This document shows, in pieces, positions 1 to 5,797 of a stretch of 6,225 bases of DNA. The position numbers and the translations under genes are program-made. The DNA comes from Tannerella sp. (GTDB lineage Bacteria; Bacteroidota; Bacteroidia; Bacteroidales; Tannerellaceae): contig JAITQL010000099.1 of assembly GCA_031288935.1 (NCBI GenBank), forward strand, positions 1 through 6,225. The letters are read 5' to 3'. The notes beneath the pieces are model-generated. The model saw only the letters and a list, made by a program, of their open reading frames with translations, searched no databases and was not told where the DNA came from. How positions within the stretch are numbered: the first letter of the stretch is position 1; each line of letters starts with the position of its first letter.

Positions 1-521
1 GCAGCTAAGTATAAAACATGCGTACCGATAATTAAAATGTACTTGAGGATAACTGAAACGTACTTACTGATATAAAATACGTGACACCCTTTTTAAAACA
101 GATACGTACTTGCTAATTAAAGGTACATGCCTATTTCAAAAAGGAACGTGCTGAAAGGAAAAAAGTACATACCGACTTTTAAAAGGTACATACCGTTTTT
201 TAATCGGGACGCACCGAATAAAAAACGGTGCGTGCAAAAATGAAAAAGGGACGTACCGGTTTTAAAAAGGAGCGTACTGAAAAGAAAAAGGTACATGCTG
301 ACTTTAAAAAGGTACACACCGTTTTTTAATCGGGACGCACCTAAATAAAATCGGGACGTACCTAAATAAAATCGGGACGTACTGAAAAGAAAAAAGGATG
401 TATGGATTTTAATCGGGGACGTACTTAAAATAAAAAGGTGCATCCTGAAAATAGGAAGGCACGTACTAAATTCAGGAAAGTATGTACCTGCAATATGAAA
501 GTAATGTGTGATTAATAATTG
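1..521. repeat. Degenerate 21-bp tandem array (23 full units plus decayed edges)
   Basis: Complete units begin at 18, 39, 60, 81, 102 and every 21 bp up to 480, without one insertion or deletion. Each has a 9-bp core (typical forms GGACGTACC and GTACATACC) followed by 12 bp of A/T-rich tail, usually ending AAAAG or AATCG. Bases 1-17 resemble the end of another unit, so the array probably continues beyond the left edge. The unit at 501-521 is decayed, and the first three full units and the one at 81 are the most divergent internally. Adjacent units at 333 and 354 differ at one base, which suggests recent tandem duplication. There are no unique spacers of CRISPR type and no plausible coding content. 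Because 21 bp equals seven codons, frames stay open artificially on the minus strand. The array lies directly upstream of the 218-aa gene. Its function is unknown; binding-site array, transcribed RNA or structural DNA are all possible. Confidence 0.93.
144..353. repeat. Higher-order duplication inside the array (126-bp offset)
   Basis: Four consecutive units at 144-227 match four units at 270-353, an offset of 126 bp or exactly six units. By eye the unit pairs agree at 17, 18, 20 and 17 of 21 bases, about 72 of 84 in total. The best pair is 186-206 against 312-332, with one difference. The order of distinctive tails (GAAA-rich, GACTTT-type, GTTTTTTAATCG, then an A-rich tail) is kept, so this is a block duplication rather than independent unit similarity. 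Confidence 0.75.
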
Positions 522-532
522 ATTATCAATCA
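518..532. promoter_or_regulatory. Short inverted repeat, possible operator, between array and 218-aa gene
   Basis: ATTGAT-T-ATCAAT at 518-530 is a perfect 6-bp inverted repeat around one base, and TGATT-ATC-AATCA at 520-532 is an overlapping 5-bp one. It sits at the array end, about 95 bp before the start codon at 626. In such A/T-rich sequence a palindrome of this size can occur by chance. No convincing Bacteroidetes promoter (TTTG, 19-21 bp, TAnnTTTG) was found in 500-625; TAAATTCG at 585-592 is the closest -7-like match, but it lacks a well-spaced TTTG. Confidence 0.25.
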
Positions 533-625
533 TATAAATAAGAATTTTAAATGGAATGGGAAGCATTTCAAATAGCATGGATAATAAATTCGGTAATATA
601 GGAAACAATTTAAAAAGTAAAGCGT

Positions 626-1282
626 ATGCATCGAAAATCATATAAGCCTGTAAAGGATATCAATTACATCGCCTGGGCACAGAATATTTACAGACAGTGC
701 GATGCCAACAGGGTAGCATGGAATCTCAATACAGATGATGTTGAGAAGTTGGGTCTGCTGGTAACGGAGGCGATGGCTGCTTTTGAGAAGAACAGCAACC
801 GGGAAATTCGCAATCATCAGACGGTAGCCTATAAAAATGGATGTTTCAGCGAGTTGGATATTTTTCTTACTCCCTTTACATATATCCTTAAAGGAACACT
901 TACGGTTCCGGATGCGGACATCGAAGCCATGCACCTGTCTCCCCGCAAGAGACGTTCGTATCAGCCGAAGCCGAGACCTGTCAAGGCGCCGACACTTCTG
1001 GTTGTCAACAGTGCACCGGGCGAATTGACGGCGTATGTTTCTTCCGAACAGCACGGGCACCCTGCGTCTTCACTCAATGATTCGGGATATGCCGGATTTG
1101 TGCTCCGATACCTTGTGGAAGGAGAGAACGAGTGGCGCGAAAAGGCGTCGACCCGACTGCGTGCCGTCATACGCTTTGAGGATGCGTATCGAGGCAAACG
1201 CCTCACCTGTACAGCCCTGTGGTTTAATGCCCGTCTTGAACGGGGGCCGCACAGCGATGAAAAACAGGTATTTATTAACTGA
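626..1282 (+). CDS. Conserved-hypothetical-type 218-aa protein with C-terminal fibronectin-III-like part, downstream of the 21-bp array
   Basis: The function is unknown. Residues 1-95 look mostly helical, with the segment DDVEKLGLLVTEAMAAFEK (about 38-55) followed by a basic stretch. Residues 96-106 contain the D-A-D motif (PDADIEAMHL). Residues 107-122 are a basic, proline-rich linker (RKRR, KPRPVK). Residues 123-218 alternate in beta fashion and end with ALWFNARLERGPHSD, which resembles the last strands of a fibronectin type III fold. There is no signal peptide or membrane segment, so it is probably cytoplasmic. From memory, and unverified, this order (DADR-MGL-like motif, proline linker, ALW-N-G-GPWS-like end) matches a family of conserved hypothetical proteins in Bacteroidales and spirochaetes. 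The ATG at 626 is the only reasonable start: a TAA lies in frame at 611 and there is no Shine-Dalgarno, which is normal for this phylum. It is visibly less GC-rich than the hydrolase genes downstream, and its nearest neighbour is the array. Confidence 0.85.
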   Translation: MHRKSYKPVKDINYIAWAQNIYRQCDANRVAWNLNTDDVEKLGLLVTEAMAAFEKNSNREIRNHQTVAYKNGCFSELDIFLTPFTYILKGTLTVPDADIEAMHLSPRKRRSYQPKPRPVKAPTLLVVNSAPGELTAYVSSEQHGHPASSLNDSGYAGFVLRYLVEGENEWREKASTRLRAVIRFEDAYRGKRLTCTALWFNARLERGPHSDEKQVFIN

Positions 1283-1302
1283 AAGGATTTAGCCGGGATT
1301 GG

Positions 1303-1394
1303 GTTTCACGCGGATTTATGCGGATTTCAGTGCAGATTTCAGCAATTTTCAATCTATAAAACCTGCGATTAAATTCATTGAATCTGCGTGAAAC
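1303..1394. repeat. Intergenic inverted repeat (GTTTCACGCGGATT arms)
   Basis: GTTTCACGCGGATT at 1303-1316 is complementary at 13 of 14 positions to AATCTGCGTGAAAC at 1381-1394, enclosing a 64-bp interior with further partial GCGGATTT / GCAGATTT copies at about 1320-1340. It fills most of the spacer between the 218-aa gene and the hydrolase gene. It is not a standard intrinsic terminator, because the arms are far apart and no T-run follows directly. Motifs of this kind (CTGCGTGAAA) recur between genes in Bacteroidales as I remember them, so a dispersed intergenic repeat is the likeliest reading. Confidence 0.55.
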
Positions 1395-1404
1395 GTCGAG
1401 TTTT

Positions 1405-1432
1405 GAATCTTGAATTTTGAATTTTAAATTTT
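1405..1432. repeat. Four 7-bp tandem repeats (GAATTTT-type) before the GH110 start codon
   Basis: The units are GAATCTT, GAATTTT, GAATTTT and AAATTTT, ending six bases before the ATG at 1439. The same word family (GAATCTTT) recurs with an 8-bp period upstream of the second hydrolase gene. TTTG at 1402-1405 and TAAATTTT at 1425-1432 are 19 bp apart and resemble a Bacteroidetes promoter. It would start transcription at about the start codon, so I do not call it a promoter. Confidence 0.6.
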
Positions 1433-1438
1433 ATATAT

Positions 1439-3253
1439 ATGAGAGGTAAACTTTTTTTTCTTGCAGGGCTGCTGTTTGTGGTGACGGCAGTCGATGGACG
1501 CCAGAGGCTTTCGGTGACTGACTTCGGGGCTGTGCCGGACAGCCGGCAGGACGTGTTGCCGGCCGTTATGCAGGCTGTCGCCGCCTGCGATGCGGAGGAG
1601 GGCGCGGTGATCGACTTTCCGAAGGGGAGGTATGATTTCAGGCCGTCGTGCAGCGGCGAAGGATGTGCGGCTACGGTCGGATTTGTGCTCAGGGGACTGA
1701 AAAACGTCACGGTCGAAGGCAACGGGTCGGAGTTCGTTTTTCACGGAAACATGCAGATTGCGCTGATTGACTCGTGCGAAAATGTCGTTTTCCGGAATTT
1801 TTCGGTCGACTGGGATCGCCCCTATATCTCGCAGGCGGAGATTGTGGAGGCGACGGATGATTTTCTGGACGTGCGGATCGACCGAAACAGCTATCCGTAC
1901 CGGATTGTGAACGGGCGCATCCTGTTTACGGGCGAGGGCTGGGAGTTGCCGGTCGTGCTGGCCTACAACAACCTGTATGACGCGGAACGGAAGGAGATCG
2001 TGCCCCGGACGTGGGACAATCCGCTGGGAAACATCTTCGACCTGGAGGCGGAGGAGCGCGGCGAAGGCCTTGTGCGCTTCCGGGGACAGCCGCGGATGAA
2101 GCCGGAAAAGGGCACGCTGGTTACGCTCTTTCATGCGCGCTACCTGACCAACGGGATTCACGTGCGTGACAGCCGGCAGACGCTGCTTCAGCACCTGACC
2201 GTCTATCACGCGCTCAGTCATGGCGTCCTGGGCGAGATGAGCGAGGACATTACGCTGGATCACGTCTCCATGCAGGCCAATGAAGCCAAGGGGCGCGTGT
2301 TCAGCATCGTGGCCGACGCTTCGCATTTCATCAACTGCAAGGGCGTCATCAAGGTGGAGCACTGCGCCCATACCGGTCAGGGCGACGATTTCATCAACGT
2401 GCACGGCCGCAACGTGGTGATACAGTCCCTGGTCGACGCCCGCACCGTCGAAGTGAAAATGGACGGACGCTACAACCGGCCGGGCGACGAGGTGTGGTTT
2501 CTTGGCCGCGAAACGGCGCAGCGGGGCGAAGTGCGCACGGTACAGGCACTGGAACCGGTTTACGGTGACGGCCGGCAGACCGGATACCGGATTTCCTTCA
2601 CCCGCGATTTGCCGGAGGGGGTGAAGGCGCTGGATTTTTTGGAGAACAAGACCTGGACGGCGTCGCTGGAACTGCGGAACTGCCGGATTCTGAAGAAGCA
2701 CCGGGCGAGGGGGATTCTGGTGACGACGCCCGGAGAGGTCATCATCGAAAACAACTATTTCCGCACGGCCGGCACGGCGATTCTGATCGAGGGCGACACG
2801 GATCACTGGTACGAGTCGGGCGCGAGTACGAACGTACAGATCCGGCAGAATGTGTTCGAGGACTGCCTGACGTCGGGCAACGAGCACGGCGACCGCTGGG
2901 AATGGGGCGACGCGGTGATTACGGTTACGCCGTCGCACCGTCCCGCGAGTGAAACAACGGCGCCGTATCACCGGAATATCGTGATTCGGGACAATGTATT
3001 CCGGGTTTTCGACGCCCCGCTCGTCAGGGCGCGTTCAACGGGAGGATTGCAGTTTACGGGCAACGGGATTGTCAAGACGGACACCTATCCGCCCTACACG
3101 TGGCAGAAATCCGCTTTCCTGCTGGACGGATGCCGGGACGTAGTGATCCGCGAAAACAGAATCGACGGCCGCTACACCACGCGCAACATCCGGATCGAAC
3201 ACATGCGGCCATCCGACGTAAAAACAGACGGCGACTTCCGGGTGGAAATGTAA
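1439..3253 (+). CDS. Secreted GH110-type alpha-1,3-galactosidase (right-handed parallel beta-helix)
   Basis: GH110 enzymes hydrolyse terminal alpha-1,3-linked galactose, for example of blood-group B or linear Gal-alpha-1,3-Gal ends, with inversion. The 604-aa length fits the family. Residues 1-20 form a Sec signal peptide (MRGK, then a hydrophobic LFFLAGLLFVVTA core). Residues 25-68 carry the usual opening (VTDFGAVPDS, FPKGRYDF). Family-like blocks follow: GNGSEFVFHGNMQ (94-106), SVDWDRP (122-128), FTGEGW (163-168), NEAKGRVFS (281-289), GQGDDFINVHG (313-323), ARGILVTTPGEVIIENN (423-439), ILIEGDTDHWYESGA (448-462) and APYHRNI (508-514). Asp293, Asp316 and Asp317 have the 23-24 residue spacing I recall for the catalytic aspartates of a characterised GH110 structure, so it is probably active. 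Subfamily A or B (glaA or glaB) cannot be decided by eye. It has no lipobox, so periplasmic release is expected. The start is the ATG preceding the signal peptide; the TAA abuts an 8-bp repeat tract. It lies 289 bp before another exported hydrolase in the same direction. Confidence 0.9.
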   Translation: MRGKLFFLAGLLFVVTAVDGRQRLSVTDFGAVPDSRQDVLPAVMQAVAACDAEEGAVIDFPKGRYDFRPSCSGEGCAATVGFVLRGLKNVTVEGNGSEFVFHGNMQIALIDSCENVVFRNFSVDWDRPYISQAEIVEATDDFLDVRIDRNSYPYRIVNGRILFTGEGWELPVVLAYNNLYDAERKEIVPRTWDNPLGNIFDLEAEERGEGLVRFRGQPRMKPEKGTLVTLFHARYLTNGIHVRDSRQTLLQHLTVYHALSHGVLGEMSEDITLDHVSMQANEAKGRVFSIVADASHFINCKGVIKVEHCAHTGQGDDFINVHGRNVVIQSLVDARTVEVKMDGRYNRPGDEVWFLGRETAQRGEVRTVQALEPVYGDGRQTGYRISFTRDLPEGVKALDFLENKTWTASLELRNCRILKKHRARGILVTTPGEVIIENNYFRTAGTAILIEGDTDHWYESGASTNVQIRQNVFEDCLTSGNEHGDRWEWGDAVITVTPSHRPASETTAPYHRNIVIRDNVFRVFDAPLVRARSTGGLQFTGNGIVKTDTYPPYTWQKSAFLLDGCRDVVIRENRIDGRYTTRNIRIEHMRPSDVKTDGDFRVEM

Positions 3254-3321
3254 ATTCAAAGATTCAAAGATTCAAAGATTCAAGGATTCAAAAATTCAAA
3301 AATTCAAAAATTCAAAGATTC
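3253..3321. repeat. 8-bp tandem repeat tract (RATTCAAA), about 8.6 units
   Basis: Units AATTCAAA, GATTCAAA, GATTCAAA, GATTCAAG, GATTCAAA, three AATTCAAA and a partial GATTC run from the last base of the GH110 stop codon to 3321 in strict 8-bp register. The tract is the 5' arm of a large inverted repeat: 3274-3313 is complementary to 3447-3486 at 38 of 40 positions. Confidence 0.9.
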
Positions 3322-3334
3322 TCCGTCATTGCGC

Positions 3335-3382
3335 AAAATACTGCGTCCTTGCGAACGAAGTGAAGCAATCCAGCCGTATTTT
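3335..3382. repeat. Interspersed palindromic repeat element (CCTTGCGAACGAAG...GCAATCC type)
   Basis: The core at 3348-3371 reads CCTTGCGAACGAAG then TGAAGCAATCC, with TTGC and GCAA as internal inverted ends. It is bounded by AAAATAC at 3335-3341 and its exact complement GTATTTT at 3376-3382. A second copy of the first half, CGTCATTGCG, occurs at 3324-3333. Sequences of the form CATTGCGA-GCGAAG-GAAGCAATCC are known to me as dispersed extragenic repeats in several bacterial phyla. Assignment to that class rests on recollection of the motif; copy number in this genome is not visible. Confidence 0.6.
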
Positions 3383-3446
3383 CCAGACGGTTTCGTCTTT
3401 CGAGCGACGGCAGTGTTTTATGCAGCCTCCTTAGACATCAACAACT

Positions 3447-3486
3447 GAATTTTTGAATCTTTGAATCTTTGAATCCTTGAATCTTT
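3447..3486. repeat. 8-bp tandem repeat tract (GAATCTTT), five units, inverted relative to 3253-3321
   Basis: The units GAATTTTT, GAATCTTT, GAATCTTT, GAATCCTT and GAATCTTT form the reverse complement of the tract after the GH110 gene. They give a 40-bp arm with two mismatches to 3274-3313. The interval between the arms, 3314-3446, holds the palindromic element and a small hairpin (AGACG 3385-3389 with CGTCT 3394-3398). A TTG in this tract at 3477 opens the next reading frame, but it is not the likely start. Confidence 0.9.
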
Positions 3487-3542
3487 TTGTACTTTTGATT
3501 CGTGTAATTCGTAGAAATCGTAAATACCTAAACTTACTGGCA

Positions 3543-5693
3543 ATGATGAAAAAATGGATTTTAATCGCAGGGTGTATCGTGCTCGGGTCGTGCACGTCGC
3601 CCAAAACGGAGTGGCAAAAGAGAGCGCAAGACTTTCGGAACATCCCGTTGAACGCACGTCCCAATCCGCTTTGGTTCTGGAACAATACCCGTGTGGCGGA
3701 GCGGGAGTTGAAACTGCAAATGGCTGCATACAGGGACGCCGGCTATGGCGGACTGAGCATCCTTCCGTTCGGGAAGAAGTTTAGACCCGAATATCTTTCG
3801 GAAGACTATTTCGTGGTATACAGAACCTGCGTGGAGGAGGCGGAACGGCTGGGACTTACGCTGTGGCTGTATGACGAATACGGTTTTCCCAGCGGAACGG
3901 CGGGCGACATGAATGGCGACGGCATCGGCCGCTTCAGGCAGAAATATCCCGAACATACCAACAAGCGCCTTGACAGAACGGAATACCTGCCCGTTTCCGG
4001 CGCCCTGTTCGAGCAAAGTCTTCCCGAAGAGGGCGAACGGATGGCCGTGGTGGCAATGGATACCGTCACGAGGGAACGGATCGACCTGGCCGCCTTCGTG
4101 AAGGACGATACGTTGAAATGGACGGCGCCCGAAGGAAACTGGAAGGTGATGGCATTCTCCTGCGTGGACGCCGGCAATACCATCATGGACTACCTGAGTC
4201 CCGAAGCCTCGCGCCTCTACATCGGCATGACGCACGAGGCTTACTACAAGCGTTTCGGACGCTACTTCGGTTCCACCATCACCGGCACCTTCTTCGACGA
4301 GCCTACCCTCTACTATGCCGAAGGCCGTTCGTGGACGCCGGAGTTCAACCGGAAATTTGAAGCGAAGTACGGTTTTCATCCGGCGCTGTACTATCCCGCC
4401 CTGTGGTACGACATCGGCACGGAGACGGTCGAAGCGCGGAATTACCTGTTCGGCTTCCGCACCGAACTCTATGCCGAAGGCTATCCCAAACAGGTAAGCG
4501 ACTGGAGCCGTCAACACGGCGTAAGGGCGACCGGACACCAGGACAATGAAGAGGTGGTCAATTGCGTGGGCACGTCCGGCGACTTGATGAAGTGTTTCAA
4601 GTACCAGGACATCCCCGGCATTGACAAGATCGGCGGCGACCGTCCGGCCGAACGGTTTTACAAGGTCGTCAGTTCGGCGGCGCAAAACTGGGAACATCCG
4701 CTGGTCATGTCCGAAACCTACGGGGCAATGGGCAACATCGGCTGGAATGAAATCTTCGGCATTGCGATGGATCAGTACGTCAAGGGCATCAACCTGCTGA
4801 TCCCCCATGCCGTCTGGTACAACACGGAGAACGTGACGTTCCTGCCCGAGCTGTCGCTCCGCAATCCGATATATGCCGACAGTCTGCGTCGCTTTACCGA
4901 CTATCTGTCCCGCCTCAACGTGCTGCTGCAAAACGATGCCCGCTGGGTGGGCGACATCGCCGTGCTGTATCCGATACATGCCATGCAGGGCGGTCACTAC
5001 ATGGACGGGCCGCTGGGATATTACCGCGGCGGCGTGGAGCTGCCGGGGCTGGATTACGTCGACGTGGGGGCAGCGCTTTTCGACAGTCTGGGATACGATT
5101 TCATGTTTCTGCATCCCGAAGTGCTGGATGAACGGTGTCGTGTGCGCGACGGCGAACTGCGGCTGGAAAACGACACGCAGGACAACACCTTCAACACGCT
5201 GATTCTGCCTGCCTGCAGCGTGATTTCGCTCTATAACATGGAAAAGGTACAGGCTTTTGCGCAGCAGGGGGGCACGCTCCTGTTCACAACGCAAGTGCCC
5301 GTGAAGGCCACGCGGACGGCGGACGACGAGGCCGTCCGTGCGATGCTGAAAGGACTGCTGGACAGACCCAACGTGTTTTACGTCCGACAGCCCGACGCTG
5401 CGGGACTGAAAGCGATCTTGTCGAAGTCGCGCCACTCCCTGACGTTTAAGGGCGACAGGAGCGTACGCAACATACATAAGGTATTCAAGGGGAAAAATCT
5501 TTGGTTCTTTGCCAATCCGGAAGCGGATCCGAGATCGCTTGATGTAGAGGTAGCAGGGGCCTATGCTCTGGAGACATGGAATCCGCATACCGGCGAGACG
5601 GGCAAAGAATTGCTGTCGACGCAGGAAAACGGGAAAACACGCTTTCAGTTGAATATGGAAGGCCATCAGTCCGTGTTTGTGCTGGAGAAGTAA
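3543..5693 (+). CDS. Lipoprotein glycoside hydrolase, GH106-like TIM-barrel group
   Basis: This is probably an exported hydrolase of complex glycans; the sugar specificity is not readable. The 716-aa product begins with a lipoprotein signal: MMKKW, a hydrophobic stretch and lipobox LGSC with Cys17. The next residues (TSPKTE) lack the acidic cluster of Bacteroides surface-export signals, so periplasm-facing anchoring is more likely. Family-like barrel motifs include NPLWFWN (41-47), GGLSILPFG (69-77), LWLYDEYGFPSGTAG (107-121), THEAYYKRFGRYFG (230-243), TFFDEPT (249-255), ATGHQDNEE (329-337) and VMSETYGAMG (388-397); Glu253 and Glu391 are candidate catalytic acids. Residues 545-585 (TLILPACSV, QQGGTLLFT) resemble the Rossmann-like domain of GH42-type enzymes, and 650-716 form a short beta domain. 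It is shorter than the roughly 1000 aa typical of GH106. The ATG at 3543 (or 3546) is chosen because it gives a correct signal; the frame also opens at TTG 3477 in repeat sequence. GH2- or GH42-like activity is an alternative. Confidence 0.8.
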   Translation: MMKKWILIAGCIVLGSCTSPKTEWQKRAQDFRNIPLNARPNPLWFWNNTRVAERELKLQMAAYRDAGYGGLSILPFGKKFRPEYLSEDYFVVYRTCVEEAERLGLTLWLYDEYGFPSGTAGDMNGDGIGRFRQKYPEHTNKRLDRTEYLPVSGALFEQSLPEEGERMAVVAMDTVTRERIDLAAFVKDDTLKWTAPEGNWKVMAFSCVDAGNTIMDYLSPEASRLYIGMTHEAYYKRFGRYFGSTITGTFFDEPTLYYAEGRSWTPEFNRKFEAKYGFHPALYYPALWYDIGTETVEARNYLFGFRTELYAEGYPKQVSDWSRQHGVRATGHQDNEEVVNCVGTSGDLMKCFKYQDIPGIDKIGGDRPAERFYKVVSSAAQNWEHPLVMSETYGAMGNIGWNEIFGIAMDQYVKGINLLIPHAVWYNTENVTFLPELSLRNPIYADSLRRFTDYLSRLNVLLQNDARWVGDIAVLYPIHAMQGGHYMDGPLGYYRGGVELPGLDYVDVGAALFDSLGYDFMFLHPEVLDERCRVRDGELRLENDTQDNTFNTLILPACSVISLYNMEKVQAFAQQGGTLLFTTQVPVKATRTADDEAVRAMLKGLLDRPNVFYVRQPDAAGLKAILSKSRHSLTFKGDRSVRNIHKVFKGKNLWFFANPEADPRSLDVEVAGAYALETWNPHTGETGKELLSTQENGKTRFQLNMEGHQSVFVLEK

Positions 5694-5726
5694 CCTCTTT
5701 CCGCCCTTCATCGGCCGGAAGGCAGC

Positions 5727-5745
5727 ATATCCGTATGCCGGATAT
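5727..5745. other. Small hairpin after the hydrolase gene
   Basis: ATATCCG at 5727-5733 pairs with CGGATAT at 5739-5745 around a 5-nt loop. No T-run follows, so it is not a terminator by itself. It may be an accessory 3'-end structure ahead of the strong terminator 14 bp downstream. Confidence 0.45.
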
Positions 5746-5758
5746 TGAAATTTACTTG

Positions 5759-5797
5759 AACCGGAGGCAGTCCGTTTTCGGACTGCCTCCGGTTTTT
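5759..5797 (+). terminator. Strong intrinsic terminator between convergent genes
   Basis: AACCGGAGGCAGTCCG at 5759-5774 pairs perfectly with 5779-5794, a 16-bp stem closed by a TTTT loop. A run of five T (5793-5797) ends it on the plus strand, so it terminates the hydrolase transcript. On the minus strand the sequence after the stem is only weakly T-rich (TTCAAGTAAATTT). It may still serve meaB, whose stop codon at 5796-5798 overlaps the T-run. Confidence 0.92.

Noticed and set aside
1..521. CRISPR or TIGR-like guide array
   Set aside because: There are no constant repeats separated by unique spacers. Tails are shared among several units, the unit is only 21 bp, and no cas or similar nuclease gene is present in the window.
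117..641. Minus-strand 174-codon open frame with heptapeptide repeats across the array
   Set aside because: The array period of 21 bp is seven codons, so any frame without a stop in one unit stays open through many units. The product is a low-complexity F/L/S/G/T repeat lacking family features, and the frame overlaps the 218-aa gene start. A translated repeat protein is not excluded but has no support.
1402..1432. Bacteroidetes-like promoter TTTG-19 bp-TAAATTTT before the GH110 gene
   Set aside because: Transcription would begin at about the start codon at 1439, and the motif arises from the GAATTTT repeats, so it is probably coincidental.
1424..2971. Long minus-strand open frame opposite the GH110 gene
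   Set aside because: It is a shadow of the GC-rich sense gene: arginine-, histidine- and valine-rich without domain motifs, while the plus-strand product matches GH110 throughout.
3477..3542. TTG at 3477 as start of the lipoprotein hydrolase
   Set aside because: It lies within the 8-bp repeat tract and would add 22 residues, including an arginine-rich stretch, before a complete lipoprotein signal that begins at the ATG at 3543.
3561..5711. Long minus-strand open frame opposite the lipoprotein hydrolase gene
   Set aside because: It is an antisense shadow of comparable length and biased composition. The sense product has a lipobox and coherent hydrolase motifs.
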